The notes under the pieces were generated by a model that searched no databases, was not told the DNA's origin, and saw nothing but the letters and a program-made list of their open reading frames with translations. This document shows, in pieces, positions 34,745 to 44,147 of a stretch of 64,000 bases of DNA (the first letter of the stretch is position 1; each line of letters begins with the position of its first letter). The translations under genes were made by a program, and so were the position numbers. Origin of the DNA: Variovorax sp. V93 (GTDB taxonomy: Bacteria > Pseudomonadota > Gammaproteobacteria > Burkholderiales > Burkholderiaceae_C); contig NZ_AP028669.1 in NCBI RefSeq assembly GCF_041154485.1, positions 2,046,001 through 2,110,000 on the forward strand, read 5' to 3'.

Positions 34745-35116
34745 ATGAACGCTGCGGAATTCACGCTCGAAGCTCTCGAAACGCCCGCACTCACCAAGGC
34801 GCACCTGGCCGATCTGCTGTTCGAACAGATCGGCCTCAACAAGCGCGAATCCAAGGACATGGTCGAGGCCTTCTTCGACCTGATCGCCAACAGCCTGATC
34901 GAGGGCACCGACGTCAAGATCTCCGGCTTCGGCAACTTCCAGATTCGCGTGAAGGCGCCGCGGCCGGGCCGCAACCCGCGCACCGGCGAGGCCATTCCGA
35001 TCGGCGAGCGGCGCGTGGCCACCTTCCATGCGAGCGCCAAGCTCAAGGAACAAATCCACGGAAGCATCGAGCAGGGCGGCAGTTCCGAGGTCGAGTGGAG
35101 CCTGGGCGCCGAATAA
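34745..35116 (+). CDS. ihfA: Integration host factor alpha subunit
   Basis: The 123-residue protein has the IHF/HU fold: ALTKAHLADLLFEQIGLNKRESKDMVEAFF, then GTDVKISGFGNFQIRVK and the DNA-binding arm with RPGRNPRTGE (Pro intercalation). It bends DNA at specific sites with IhfB. The ATG at 34745 has AGAGG 9 nt upstream; ATG at 34739, overlapping the pheT stop, is an alternative. It carries about 10 extra N-terminal residues and an acidic tail relative to E. coli. Confidence 0.96.
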   Translation: MNAAEFTLEALETPALTKAHLADLLFEQIGLNKRESKDMVEAFFDLIANSLIEGTDVKISGFGNFQIRVKAPRPGRNPRTGEAIPIGERRVATFHASAKLKEQIHGSIEQGGSSEVEWSLGAE

Positions 35117-35181
35117 GTGCTTGGTGCCCGGCGCGTGCGTAGAGTAATCTCTAAGGTTTCCCGCGCACGGTCTTGATTTCA

Positions 35182-35661
35182 ATGGAGAAAACGCTCCCGC
35201 CCATTCCCGTCAAACGCTACTTCACCATTGGTGAGGTGGGCGAGCTCTGCGGCGTCAAGCCGCACGTGCTTCGCTATTGGGAGCAGGAGTTCACGCAACT
35301 GCGGCCCATGAAGCGGCGCGGCAACCGGCGCTACTACCAGCACCACGAGGTGCTCATGATCCGCCGCATCCGCGACCTGCTCTACGACCAGGGCTTCACC
35401 ATCAGCGGCGCGCGCAACAAGCTGCAGGAGCTGGTGCAGGGCGAGCGCGAGCGGCGCAAGGCCGGCGTGGTGCCGCTCGAGGGCATGGAAGCCGTCGAGA
35501 TCGACCAGGAAGAGTTCGAGGCGGCCATCCACCAGGAAGAAGACAGGGCCAGCCCCGAGACCGAGCCCAAGACCGCGCCTCGCACGGTCGATCCATCGCA
35601 GTTGCTGCACCTGCGCCGCGAGCTTTTTGAAATTCGTGAGCTGCTGACCGTCGGACGGTGA
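35182..35661 (+). CDS. MerR-family protein conserved downstream of ihfA
   Basis: The 159-residue protein has a MerR winged helix (about residues 12-80; YFTIGEVGELCGVKPHVLRYWEQEF, RRGNRRYYQHHEVLMI), then a coiled-coil region and an acidic, proline-containing segment before a short C-terminal helix. It lacks metal-binding cysteines. This short MerR protein follows ihfA in many beta- and gammaproteobacteria; its target is unknown. The ATG at 35182 is preferred over a TTG three codons upstream. Confidence 0.9.
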   Translation: MEKTLPPIPVKRYFTIGEVGELCGVKPHVLRYWEQEFTQLRPMKRRGNRRYYQHHEVLMIRRIRDLLYDQGFTISGARNKLQELVQGERERRKAGVVPLEGMEAVEIDQEEFEAAIHQEEDRASPETEPKTAPRTVDPSQLLHLRRELFEIRELLTVGR

Positions 35662-35672
35662 TTTCAGCCGGC

Positions 35673-35678
35673 TATAAT
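35673..35678 (+). promoter_or_regulatory. -10 element of the tRNA-Pro promoter
   Basis: Perfect TATAAT ends 9 bp before the mature tRNA 5' end. The -35 region is weak and lies within the MerR gene end. Confidence 0.7.
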
Positions 35679-35687
35679 TGAGAGCTT

Positions 35688-35764
35688 CGGTGTGTGGCGC
35701 AGCCTGGTAGCGCACTTGCATGGGGTGCAAGGGGTCGAAGGTTCGAATCCTTTCACACCGACCA
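35688..35764 (+). tRNA. tRNA-Pro (anticodon GGG)
   Basis: The 77-nt gene folds as a cloverleaf: acceptor CGGTGTG/CACACCG, D-arm with AGCCTGGTAGCGC, anticodon stem CTTGC/GCAAG around loop ATGGGGT (anticodon GGG at 35722-35724), T-loop GGTTCGAATCC, discriminator A and encoded CCA. A TATAAT (35673-35678) about 10 bp upstream is a good -10 box, and a strong terminator follows. It reads CCC and CCU codons. Confidence 0.97.
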
Positions 35765-35775
35765 ATAAAACGTCC

Positions 35776-35811
35776 AAGGGCGTCCGGTTTCATCCACCGG
35801 ACGCCCTTTTT
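35776..35811 (+). terminator. Rho-independent terminator after tRNA-Pro
   Basis: A 13-bp stem AAGGGCGTCCGGT/ACCGGACGCCCTT with 7-nt loop ends in a T-tract, 11 bp after the tRNA CCA. Confidence 0.92.
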
Positions 35812-35924
35812 CATTGGGGAACTGGGCGAAACGGGTCCGCAGGCATGAGCGGCCCCTCACCGTGCCGGATCAGCGAAATCGCCCCATCGCAATGCTCCGG
35901 CCACCTGTGGCTTGCCGGATATCC

Positions 35925-37163
35925 TCAAAACGCCATGCGAATGCCGAAGTCGTACCCCAGCGCGCTGCGCGGCTGCATGCCGGCAGTGGTCGCGTAGCCT
36001 GGCTGCGGAAAGATCGCCGGCAGGCTCAGCACCAGCGGCGTCACGCCCATCACGGTCGGGTTGTTGCGGCCATTGGCGATGTGGATGCGCGCCACCGATG
36101 CATACAGCGCGGTGCGCTTCGACAGGTTGTGCACATAGCCCAGCGCCAGCTTGTTCACCGACGAATTGCCGTCCGGCAGCTCGAGCCCGTTGACGAAGCG
36201 CACCCGGGCGTAGGAAGCGCGCAGCATGCCCGCGCCCAGCGGCACGTTGACGCCGGCCATGAGGCCGTCATAGCGGTCGTCCAGGCGCAGCGAGCCATTG
36301 GCAAACGGCGTGGCGCTGCTGCGCACGTCGCGCACGCGCGACCATTCGCCGAACACCTTCACCGCGCCGAAGTCGTACGAGGCACCCAGGTTCAGGCTCT
36401 TGATCTTCTCGCCCTGCGCGGCGGTGCTGGCCAGCGTGCTCTCGCCGTAGCCCAGCGCCACGTCGGCCGGGCCGCTGGCCCAGCCGATGCGCCCACCCAC
36501 GTAGCGGCCGCGCTTGGAGGGACTGTCGGGCACGTTGCTGATCCTGGTGTTCTCGTGCAGTGCGTACTGCACCTGGCCGTAGAAGCCGCCCAGGCCCGGC
36601 GGCAGGAAGTAGCTGAGGGCGTTGCTGGTGCGCAGGTAGCTGTCGGTGCCCGCCGAAAGGCCGCCGTTCAGCAGGCCGCCCGTGGCCAGCGCGCGCGAGG
36701 CCGCGATGTTGCTGTTGACCACGGCGATCAGGTTCGTGCCCACGCCGTTGACGCTGAACGGGTCGAACACGGCGTCGTTCCAGAACGAGGCGGTGTAGTC
36801 GCGGCCCAGGCGCAGTTCGCCGAAAGGACCGCTCAGGCTGAGCGTGGAACGGCGTCCGAAGTTCGCGATGCCGCCGCCCGTGTCATTGTTCAGCGGCGCT
36901 TCCAGCCAGAAGCCTGCGGCCAGCCCGCCGCCGAGGTCTTCGGTGCCGCGGAAACCGAGACGGCTGGAGGCATTGCCCGAGGGCGACAGCACGGTCTGGC
37001 TTTGCCGCAGCTCGGCCGGGCGCAGCGGGTTCCAGGAATTGCTGGTGGTGCGGTAGTGGCTGACGCCCGCATCGACCACGCCGAACAGCGTGAGCGAGGA
37101 CTGGGCAAGGCAGTGGCCGGCGGCCAGGGCGGCCGCGGCGGCGACGAGGGATTGCTTCTTCAT
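35925..37163 (-). CDS. Outer-membrane porin (Gram-negative OmpC-like)
   Basis: The 412-residue protein has a signal peptide (cleavage after Cys-Leu-Ala, about residue 20), then the betaproteobacterial porin start SSLTLFGVVDAGVSHY, many amphipathic beta-strands, the loop-3 type segment RDYTASFWNDAVFDPF and a C-terminal Phe (GIRMAF) needed for outer-membrane insertion. It is expected to be a trimeric 16-strand porin. It lies downstream of the acyl-CoA synthetase gene with the same direction and may serve uptake for the catabolic genes that follow. Confidence 0.93.
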   Translation of the reverse strand: MKKQSLVAAAAALAAGHCLAQSSLTLFGVVDAGVSHYRTTSNSWNPLRPAELRQSQTVLSPSGNASSRLGFRGTEDLGGGLAAGFWLEAPLNNDTGGGIANFGRRSTLSLSGPFGELRLGRDYTASFWNDAVFDPFSVNGVGTNLIAVVNSNIAASRALATGGLLNGGLSAGTDSYLRTSNALSYFLPPGLGGFYGQVQYALHENTRISNVPDSPSKRGRYVGGRIGWASGPADVALGYGESTLASTAAQGEKIKSLNLGASYDFGAVKVFGEWSRVRDVRSSATPFANGSLRLDDRYDGLMAGVNVPLGAGMLRASYARVRFVNGLELPDGNSSVNKLALGYVHNLSKRTALYASVARIHIANGRNNPTVMGVTPLVLSLPAIFPQPGYATTAGMQPRSALGYDFGIRMAF

Positions 37164-37200
37164 GGTCTTGTCTCCTGTTTGTTGTTTGGTTCTTGCCTGC

Positions 37201-38835
37201 CTATGCGCCGGCCGCGGCCAGCAGGTGATCGCCCCAGCTGTCGCGCAGCAGGTTCTTCTGCACCTTGCCGGTCGCGCCCAGCGGAATGCTGTCGACGAAC
37301 ACCACGTCGTCCGGCGTCCACCACTTGGCGATCTTTCCGTCGTAGAAGCGCAGCAGCTCGTCGCGCGCGAGCGCCTGCCCGGGCTTGCGCACCACCACCA
37401 GCAGCGGGCGCTCGTCCCACTTCGGATGGCGCGCCGCGATGCAGGCCGCCATCGCGACGGCGGGGTGGGCCATCGCGATGTTTTCCAGGTCGATCGAGCC
37501 GATCCACTCGCCGCCGGACTTGATCACGTCCTTGCTGCGGTCGGTGATCTGCATGAAGCCGTCGGCGTCGATGGTGGACACGTCGCCCGTGGGAAACCAG
37601 CCGTCCACGAGCGGGCCGTCGCCTTCGCCCTTGAAGTAGCGCGAGAGGATCCAGGGGCCGCGCACCATCAGCTCGCCCGCGCTGCGTCCGTCGTGGGGCA
37701 GGGCGGTGCCGTCGGCGTCGACGATCTTCATCTCGACGCCGTACACGGCCCGGCCCTGCTTCGACTGGATGGCCAGGCGCTGCTCGGCGTCGAGTGCCCG
37801 GTGGGCGGGCTTGAGCGCGCCGGCCGTGCCCAGCGGGCTCATCTCGGTCATGCCCCAGGCATGCAGCACCTGCACGCCATGGCGCTCCTGGAAGGCGCGC
37901 ATCATCGCGGGCGGGCAGGCCGAGCCGCCGATGATGGTGCGGCGCATGGTCGAGAACGCCAGGCCGTGGCTTTCCACATGCGCCAGCAGGCCCTGCCACA
38001 CGGTGGGCACGCCGGCGGAGACGGTCACGCCCTCGGCCTCGAACAGGTCGTGCAGCGACTTGCCGTCGAGCCGGGGGCCGGGGAACACCAGCTTGGCGCC
38101 CACCATGCAGGCGATGTACGGCAGGCCCCAGGCGTTCACATGGAACATCGGCACCACGGGCAGGATGGTGTCGGCGCTGGCACAGTTCAGCGCGTCGGGC
38201 AGGGCCGCTGCATAGCTGTGCAGCACCGTGGAGCGGTGGCTGTACAGCACGCCCTTGGGGTTGCCGGTGGTGCCCGAGGTGTAGCACAGCGAGGAGGCGG
38301 TGCGCTCGTCGAAGTCAGGCCACTCGAAGCGGGACGATTGCGCCTCCAGCAGGTCTTCGTAGCACAGCAGGCCGGGAATCGTCGAAGACGCCGGCATGTG
38401 CGCCCGGTCGGTCATCGCGACGAAGGCCTTGACGGTGGACACGTGCGGGGCAATGGCCTCGACCAGCGGCAGGAAGCTCAGGTCGAAGCACAGCACGCGG
38501 TCTTCGGCGTGGTCGACGATCCAGCGCACCTGGTCCGGGTGCAGGCGCGGGTTCAGCGTGTGCAGCACGGCGCCCGAGCCCGAGACCGCGTAGTACAGCT
38601 CCATGTGGCGATAGCCGTTCCAGGCCAGCGTGGCGACGCGGTCGCCGTGTTCAACGCCCAGTGCGGCCAGCGCGTTGGCGAGCTGGCGCGCGCGCCGGCC
38701 CAGCGCGCGGTAGGTGGTGCGGTGCAGGTCGCCTTCGACGCGGCGCGAGACGATCTCCTGTTCGCCGTGCTGGGTCTCCGCGTGCGTCAGCAGGGAGGAG
38801 ATCAGCAGCGGCCGATCCATCATCAATCCGTTCAT
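37201..38835 (-). CDS. AMP-forming fatty acid/acyl-CoA synthetase
   Basis: The 544-residue ANL-superfamily enzyme has the AMP motif [21 protein letters not shown] (about residue 180), A5 motif [11 protein letters not shown]8 region [12 protein letters not shown] and the C-terminal catalytic Lys motif ([14 protein letters not shown]). It activates a carboxylic acid to the CoA thioester, with a sequence closest to medium/long-chain (AlkK-like) synthetases. It follows the quinone oxidoreductase gene by about 35 bp on the same strand, and both are divergent from the Bug-TauD-BKACE unit. The start may also be at 38823 (Met-Met-Asp). Confidence 0.92.
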   Translation of the reverse strand: MNGLMMDRPLLISSLLTHAETQHGEQEIVSRRVEGDLHRTTYRALGRRARQLANALAALGVEHGDRVATLAWNGYRHMELYYAVSGSGAVLHTLNPRLHPDQVRWIVDHAEDRVLCFDLSFLPLVEAIAPHVSTVKAFVAMTDRAHMPASSTIPGLLCYEDLLEAQSSRFEWPDFDERTASSLCYTSGTTGNPKGVLYSHRSTVLHSYAAALPDALNCASADTILPVVPMFHVNAWGLPYIACMVGAKLVFPGPRLDGKSLHDLFEAEGVTVSAGVPTVWQGLLAHVESHGLAFSTMRRTIIGGSACPPAMMRAFQERHGVQVLHAWGMTEMSPLGTAGALKPAHRALDAEQRLAIQSKQGRAVYGVEMKIVDADGTALPHDGRSAGELMVRGPWILSRYFKGEGDGPLVDGWFPTGDVSTIDADGFMQITDRSKDVIKSGGEWIGSIDLENIAMAHPAVAMAACIAARHPKWDERPLLVVVRKPGQALARDELLRFYDGKIAKWWTPDDVVFVDSIPLGATGKVQKNLLRDSWGDHLLAAAGA

Positions 38836-38870
38836 GGGGTGAGGTTCTTCGTTCGTTCGTTGTTCTTCAT

Positions 38871-39842
38871 TCAGGGCACGAGCACGGTGGTACCGGTGGT
38901 CTTGCGGCCTTCGAGCGCGCGGTGCGCCTCGGCGGCATCGGCCAGCGCGAAGCTCTGCTGCGGCTCGCTCACGATGCGCCCGGCCAGCACATGGCCGAAC
39001 AGCTCCTCGGCCATGGCCAGCATGTGCGGACGCGGATGGATGTAGTGCACCATCGCCGGCCGCGTGAGCCAGATCGAGCCCTTGGCCGCGAGCAGCTTGG
39101 TGTCGAGGACCACCGCCCCCGACGAGGTGCCGTTGCTCACCAGCGTGCCGCGCGGCTGCAAGCAGTCGAGCGAGGCTTCCAGCGTGTCCTTGCCCACCGA
39201 GTCGTACACCACCGGCACGCCCTTGCCCTCGGTGATCTCGCGCACGCGCTCGGCGATGCTCTCGCGCGAGGTCACGATGGTGTGGGCGCAGCCGTTGGCC
39301 CTGGCAATGGCCGCCTTCTCGTCGGTGCTGACGGTGCCGATCATCGTCACGCCCATCGCACGCGCCCACTGGCAGGCGATCAGGCCCACGCCGCCGGCGG
39401 CTGCGTGGTACAGGATGGTCTCGCCACCCTTCAAGGGATAGACCTGGCGGAACAGGTACTGCGCCGTCATGCCCTTCATCATCAGCGTGGCCGCGGTGCG
39501 GTCGGAGATGCCCTCGGGCAATGGAATGAGCACGTCGGCCGGCATCACGCGCACCTGCGAATACGCACCCTGCGGGCCGATGAGGTAGCCCACGCGGTCG
39601 CCCACGCGGACATCGGTCACGCCCGGCCCCACGGCCTCCACCACGCCCACGGCGTCGGAGCCCAGGCCATTGGGCAGGTCCAGCGGATAGCGCCCGGTGC
39701 GAAAGTAGATGTCGATGAAGTTGACGGCGATGAGGCTGTGGCGCACGCGCGCCTGGCCCGGGCCGGGCTCGCCGACCTCGACGTGTTCGAGCTTGAGCAC
39801 GTCGGCGCTGCCGGTCTCGTGGAAGCGGATGGCCTGGTTCAT
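38871..39842 (-). CDS. Zinc-independent quinone oxidoreductase (QOR, MDR superfamily)
   Basis: The 323-residue protein has the MDR catalytic domain (without zinc ligands) and Rossmann domain with NADPH motif HAAAGGVGLIACQWA. Opening FHETGSADVLKLEHVEVGEP and NFIDIYFRTGRYPL are hallmark QOR segments. It reduces quinones or enones with NADPH, and could act on an unsaturated acyl intermediate of the neighbouring pathway. A strong AGGAGA site precedes the ATG at 39842. Confidence 0.92.
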   Translation of the reverse strand: MNQAIRFHETGSADVLKLEHVEVGEPGPGQARVRHSLIAVNFIDIYFRTGRYPLDLPNGLGSDAVGVVEAVGPGVTDVRVGDRVGYLIGPQGAYSQVRVMPADVLIPLPEGISDRTAATLMMKGMTAQYLFRQVYPLKGGETILYHAAAGGVGLIACQWARAMGVTMIGTVSTDEKAAIARANGCAHTIVTSRESIAERVREITEGKGVPVVYDSVGKDTLEASLDCLQPRGTLVSNGTSSGAVVLDTKLLAAKGSIWLTRPAMVHYIHPRPHMLAMAEELFGHVLAGRIVSEPQQSFALADAAEAHRALEGRKTTGTTVLVP

Positions 39843-39926
39843 GGTGCGTCTCCTGGAGTGCGTGGATGCATGGGAAGAGGCATTCTTGCGGCGTGCTGCG
39901 GCGCCGGGAAGCGCGGCCGAAGGGAT

Positions 39927-39998
39927 GTCCCAAATTGACAAATGGACGCCCCAATAAAGCAAGAACCGAGGGCGGGGTGCGCCAGATACTGGCGGCGT
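39927..39998 (+). promoter_or_regulatory. Promoter module A, shared with the second BKACE gene
   Basis: Boxes in order: GTCCC (39927), GACAA (39937), GCCCCA (39948), AAGCAAGAA (39957) and CCAGATACTGGCGGCGT (39982-39998), about 40-115 bp before the Bug-protein start. The same boxes occur at 45275-45345 with spacing equal to the base for the first four. It is the likely regulator-binding and promoter region. Confidence 0.65.
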
Positions 39999-40039
39999 TG
40001 GCCCATCGAGGCCCGCGTGACAAGAACCGGAGACAACCC

Positions 40040-41008
40040 ATGAAACTGCTGCACCTCGTGCGCGCCGCCGCGGCGCTGGTCGGATGCTCGATGGCCCTCG
40101 GGGCCTGGGCGCTGGGCGACAAGCCCGTCAAGCTCATCGTTCCCGCGCCGCCGGGCGGCACGATGGACATCGTCGCCCGCGTCGTCGGCCAGCAGATGGC
40201 GCTGGACATCGGCCGCCCCGTGGTTGTCGAGAACCGGCCCGGCGCCGGCGGCTCGATCGGCCTGCAGGCCATGCTGCAGGCGCCGGCCGATGGCAACACC
40301 CTCGTGATGGCAGCCAGCAACGTGCTGGCCGAAACGCCGCAGGTCGTGAAGATGCCCTTCGATCCGCTCAAGGACGTGGTGCCCATCGCCTCGGTGGCCC
40401 GCTCGGGCGTGGTGCTCGTGACGGCGGCGAGCTTCCCGGCCAAGGATTTCCAGGGCCTGGTCGCGGAGCTGAAGGCGCGCCGGGGCAAGGCCAGCTTCGC
40501 CAGCTACAGCCCCGGCACCGTGTCGCAGTACGCCGGGCTGATCCTCAGCGACCGCGCGGGGCTCGACCTGCAGCATGTCGGCTACCCCGGTTCGCCACCC
40601 GCGCTGCAGGACCTGCTGGGCGGCCAGGTCGACCTGATGTTCGACGGCATGCTCACCTCGATGCCGCTCATCAAGGCCGGCAAGCTGCGCCCCTATGCCT
40701 TCACCGGCAAGACCCGGTCGCGCTTCCTGCCCGACCTGCCGACCACGACCGAGCTCGGCTACCCGGACCTCGAGTTCCGGGGCTGGGTCGGCTTCATCGG
40801 CTCCAGCAGGCTGCCGGCCGACGTGCTCGCCAGGCTGCACGCCATGATCGACAAGGCCGCGAAGGCGCCCGCAGTGCAGCAGAAGCTGCTCGACGTGGGC
40901 CTGGAGCCCGAACTCAGCACCGACACGCCCGCGCTCGTCGCCGAGACCAGGGCGCTGTCCGAGCGCAACGCCGCCATCGTCAGGAAGTACCGCATCCAGG
41001 CGAACTGA
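40040..41008 (+). CDS. Bug-family (TctC) periplasmic solute-binding protein
   Basis: The 322-residue protein has a signal peptide (cleavage near Ala-Trp-Ala) and the Bug opening DKPVKLIVPAPPGGTMDIVAR, with ligand loops ENRPGAGGSIG and SYSPGTVSQYAG. It should capture a small carboxylate or related acid in the periplasm. It leads a three-gene plus-strand unit with the TauD dioxygenase and BKACE enzyme (29 and 50 bp spacing). CGGAG lies 8 nt before the ATG. Confidence 0.93.
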   Translation: MKLLHLVRAAAALVGCSMALGAWALGDKPVKLIVPAPPGGTMDIVARVVGQQMALDIGRPVVVENRPGAGGSIGLQAMLQAPADGNTLVMAASNVLAETPQVVKMPFDPLKDVVPIASVARSGVVLVTAASFPAKDFQGLVAELKARRGKASFASYSPGTVSQYAGLILSDRAGLDLQHVGYPGSPPALQDLLGGQVDLMFDGMLTSMPLIKAGKLRPYAFTGKTRSRFLPDLPTTTELGYPDLEFRGWVGFIGSSRLPADVLARLHAMIDKAAKAPAVQQKLLDVGLEPELSTDTPALVAETRALSERNAAIVRKYRIQAN

Positions 41009-41037
41009 CCGGCACCGCCATTCACCGGAGACCCACC

Positions 41038-41880
41038 ATGAAGATCAGGCCCATCACGCCCTCCCTCGGCGCGGAAGTCTCGGACGTCCACCTCGGCGAG
41101 GCCTCGCGCGACCCCGAGCGCTTTGCGCCGATCCGCGCCGCGCTGCTCAGGCACAAGGTGCTTTTCTTTCGCGGACAGGACATCACGCGCGCCGAGCATG
41201 TTGCCTTCGCGCGCTGCTTCGGCGCGCTCGAGGACCACCCCGTCGTCGGCAGCGACCCCGAACACCCGGGTCTCGTGCGCATCTACCGCAGCGACAACAA
41301 GCACAGCTACGAGAACACCTACCACTGCGACGGCCTGTGGCGCCAGAGCCCCGCGATGGGCGCGGTGCTGCGCTGCATCGAGTGCCCGGAGATCGGCGGC
41401 GACACCATCTGGGTCAACATGGTCCAGGCGCACGACGAGCTGCCCGAAGAGATCAAGCAGAAGGTGCGCAACCTGCGCGCCAAGGCCAGCATCGAGCATT
41501 CGTTCGGCGCCGTCATGCCCATGGAAGCCCGCCTCAAGCTCGGCCAGGACCATCCGCCCGTGGAGCATCCGGTGGTGCGCACGCATCCGGAGACCGGCGA
41601 GAAGGTGCTCTACGTGGGCAGCTTCACCACGCACTTCGTGAACTACAGCACCCCCGAGAACGTGCGCCACGGCGTCGACAAGACGCCGGGCGCGGCGCTG
41701 CTGCTGAACTACCTGCTCAGCCGGGCCACCATTCCCGAGTACCAGGTGCGCTGGTCCTGGCAGCCGGGCGACGTGGTCGTCTGGGACAACCGCAGCACGC
41801 AGCACTACGCGCTGAACGACTACTGGCCCGCGCCGCGCAAGATGGAACGCGCCGGTATCGTGGGCGACGTGCCGTACTGA
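41038..41880 (+). CDS. TauD/TfdA-family Fe(II)/2-oxoglutarate dioxygenase
   Basis: The 280-residue protein has the iron-binding triad: His96 and Asp98 in YHCDGLW and the distal His256 in STQHYALNDY, plus Arg271 (MERAGIV) to bind 2-oxoglutarate. It uses oxygen and 2-oxoglutarate to hydroxylate a substrate, often cleaving C-O, C-S or C-N linkages or hydroxylating betaines. Placed between a Bug protein and a beta-keto-acid cleavage enzyme, it probably introduces the hydroxyl that later becomes the keto group, or releases the acid from a conjugate. Confidence 0.93.
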   Translation: MKIRPITPSLGAEVSDVHLGEASRDPERFAPIRAALLRHKVLFFRGQDITRAEHVAFARCFGALEDHPVVGSDPEHPGLVRIYRSDNKHSYENTYHCDGLWRQSPAMGAVLRCIECPEIGGDTIWVNMVQAHDELPEEIKQKVRNLRAKASIEHSFGAVMPMEARLKLGQDHPPVEHPVVRTHPETGEKVLYVGSFTTHFVNYSTPENVRHGVDKTPGAALLLNYLLSRATIPEYQVRWSWQPGDVVVWDNRSTQHYALNDYWPAPRKMERAGIVGDVPY

Positions 41881-41930
41881 GCCATGCGCTTCCTTTCGAC
41901 ATCCGCATTGCAACCAGAAAACGCCACGCC

Positions 41931-42989
41931 ATGAACTTCCTCGACGGCCACCTCTTCCCCGAGAACCAGCAACCCTTGATCATCACTGCCGCCCCCTACG
42001 CGCCGGGCTGGCTTCCCTCGGACTTCCCGGAAGAGATCCCGGTCACGATGGAGGATCAGATCCAGAAGGCGGTCGACTGCCACAACGCCGGCGCCGCGGT
42101 GCTGCACCTGCATGTGCGCGAGCTCGACGGCAAGGGCAGCAAGCGGCTGTCGAAGTTCAACGAACTGATCGCCGGCGTGCGCGCCCGCGTGCCCGAGATG
42201 ATCATTCAGGTGGGCGGCTCGATCAGCTTCGCGCCGGAGAGCGAGGGCGCCGCGGCCAAGTGGCTGTCGGACGACACGCGCCACATGCTGGCCGAACTCG
42301 ATCCGAAACCGGACCAGGTGACGGTGACCGTCAACACCTCGCAGATGAACGTCACGGAGCACGCCGAGCTGGCGGACTTCCAGGGCACCTCGCGCGAGAT
42401 CCCGGCCATCTTCGAGGCCTACAGGGAGATGACGGTGCCCGCCCAGCCGGGCTGGGTCGAGGAGCACGTCCGCCGCCTCACCAAGGCCGGCATCCAGAGC
42501 GCCTTCCAGTGCTACAACATCAACAGCTTCGAGTCGGTCGAACGGCTCATGCGGCGCGGCGTCTACAAGGGCCCGCTGGTGATGAACTGGGTGGCGATCA
42601 GCGGCGGCATGGACGCGCCGAACATCTACAACCTCGCGAACTTCGTGCGCGCCGTGCCCGACGGCGCGGTGCTCACCGTGGAAAGCTCGGTGCGCAACGT
42701 GCTGCCCGTGAACATGATGGGCATCGCCATGGGCCTGCACGTGCGCTGCGGCACCGAGGACGTGCTGTGGAACCAGACGCGCACGGCCAAGATCGGCACG
42801 GTGGCCCAGATCGAGCAGTTGGTGGAAATCTCGCGCCAGTTCGGCCGCCCGATCGCCACGGCGCAGCAGGCGCGCGAGATCTGCAAGATCGGCGTCTTCT
42901 ACGACACGGCGGAAGAATCGCTGGCGGCCAACGGCTTTGCGCCGAACCGCAACGGCGCCAACCAGGGCTTCCTGCGCAAGGCGGCCTGA
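41931..42989 (+). CDS. Beta-keto acid cleavage enzyme (BKACE, DUF849), copy 1
   Basis: The 352-residue TIM-barrel enzyme belongs to the BKACE/Kce family, which condenses a beta-keto acid with acetyl-CoA to give acetoacetate and a new acyl-CoA. Zinc ligands are visible as His59 and His61 in VLHLHVRE, with Glu251 in VESSV and His270 in GLHVRCGTED. A related copy (45378-46436) differs at about 63 of 352 positions by hand count, with a third of the changes clustered in residues 145-180, where specificity may lie. It is the last gene of the Bug-TauD-BKACE unit. Confidence 0.93.
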   Translation: MNFLDGHLFPENQQPLIITAAPYAPGWLPSDFPEEIPVTMEDQIQKAVDCHNAGAAVLHLHVRELDGKGSKRLSKFNELIAGVRARVPEMIIQVGGSISFAPESEGAAAKWLSDDTRHMLAELDPKPDQVTVTVNTSQMNVTEHAELADFQGTSREIPAIFEAYREMTVPAQPGWVEEHVRRLTKAGIQSAFQCYNINSFESVERLMRRGVYKGPLVMNWVAISGGMDAPNIYNLANFVRAVPDGAVLTVESSVRNVLPVNMMGIAMGLHVRCGTEDVLWNQTRTAKIGTVAQIEQLVEISRQFGRPIATAQQAREICKIGVFYDTAEESLAANGFAPNRNGANQGFLRKAA

Positions 42990-43083
42990 GAGGCCGCGCG
43001 GCGATGGCAAAGCGTTGTCTCATGCGCGCCTTCTGGCACCTGCTGGAGGGCCTCGCGCATGCCCTGCGCTTCGAAGCCCCGGC

Positions 43084-44124
43084 TCAGAACGCGCGGACCG
43101 CCCCCTGAGCCACCGCGTCGGCCGTCTGCTTGCTCCACTGCGAGGCGCTGCAGCCGAAGTGGTGGCGGAACCAGTGGCTGAAGCTGCTCGGCCCCGAGAA
43201 GCCCAGCAGTTCGGCCACTTCGCTCAGCGGCAGGTCGCTGTCGCGCAGGTGGCGCTTGACGAGCTCGGAGCGCACGTGGTCGAGCAGGCTGCTGAAGGTG
43301 AATCCTTCGGCCTCGAGCCGGCGGTGCAGCGTGCGGCGGTCCACGCGCAGGTGCCGCGCCACTTCCTGCGCGGTGCAGCCGCCGCCGGGCAGCAGCGCCA
43401 GGATCAGTTCGCGGCAGGCTTCGCGCGTGCTTTCGCCGCGGTCCTTCAGTGCCGCCTCCAGGTACTCCCGCGCAAAACGCGCCGCCCCCTGGTCGCCCGA
43501 TTCGCGCGGCTTGCGCAGGTCGGCCGCCAGGCACACGAGGCCGTTGAAATCCTGGTTGAACTTGACGCTGCGCCTGAAGAAGGCCCGGTGCGCCGCCATG
43601 TCCGCCGGCGGCCGGTGCGTGAAGCAGACCTGCAGCGGCCGCCATTGCGGATCGATCAGCTCGCCGAGGATGCGGAACATGATGCCGACGGCCAGCTCCA
43701 TCGACTGGCGCATCGGCAGTCCGGGGCTGGGCAACAGGTCCTCGCGGAGGATGACCATGTCGCCCGCGTCCTCGAGGTGGAAGCTCAGCGAGGCGTTCAC
43801 CAGCTTCAGGTAGCGGCCCAGCGTGTCGAGCGCGTCGCGCGGCGTGGGCTCCTCCCGCAGCACGACGCTGATCGGGCCCAGCGCGGAGAGCTTGCGCTGC
43901 GCCGCGAGCCGCAGCGCGAAATCCTCGGTGCGCGTGGCGCGCGCGGTGATCTCGAGCAGTTCGCGCACGGCGTCGCCGGGGATCAGCGTCTCGGGATGCT
44001 CGAGCAGCCGGGCCTCCAGGCCCACGCTGCGCATGAAGGCATGCGGGTCCCGGCCGAGCGACTGCACCAGCTCCACATAGCCGCTGAGGCTCGCGCTGCG
44101 CATCAGTCGACCGAGGTGTTTCAT
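43084..44124 (-). CDS. AraC-family regulator with AraC-binding N-terminal domain (OruR/ArgR-like)
   Basis: The 346-residue protein has the long N-terminal Arabinose_bd-like domain (residues about 20-215) and the C-terminal HTH pair (about 240-335; VARHLRVDRRTLHRRLEAEG, then LSEVAELLGFSGPSSFSHWFRHHFG). This group regulates catabolism of amino acids, fatty acids and betaines. It sits between the two BKACE copies and after the Bug gene on the same strand, so it is the most likely reader of the promoter module shared by both copies. The ATG at 44124 is chosen; 44151 is an alternative. Confidence 0.9.
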   Translation of the reverse strand: MKHLGRLMRSASLSGYVELVQSLGRDPHAFMRSVGLEARLLEHPETLIPGDAVRELLEITARATRTEDFALRLAAQRKLSALGPISVVLREEPTPRDALDTLGRYLKLVNASLSFHLEDAGDMVILREDLLPSPGLPMRQSMELAVGIMFRILGELIDPQWRPLQVCFTHRPPADMAAHRAFFRRSVKFNQDFNGLVCLAADLRKPRESGDQGAARFAREYLEAALKDRGESTREACRELILALLPGGGCTAQEVARHLRVDRRTLHRRLEAEGFTFSSLLDHVRSELVKRHLRDSDLPLSEVAELLGFSGPSSFSHWFRHHFGCSASQWSKQTADAVAQGAVRAF

Positions 44125-44147
44125 GGGTGGCTTGCCGGGCCCCGTGC

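Noticed and set aside
38836..40488. Extension of the acyl-CoA synthetase frame upstream through the QOR gene to 40488
   Set aside because: The upstream 550 codons are a shadow of QOR and Bug genes; the synthetase domain begins only at about 38835.
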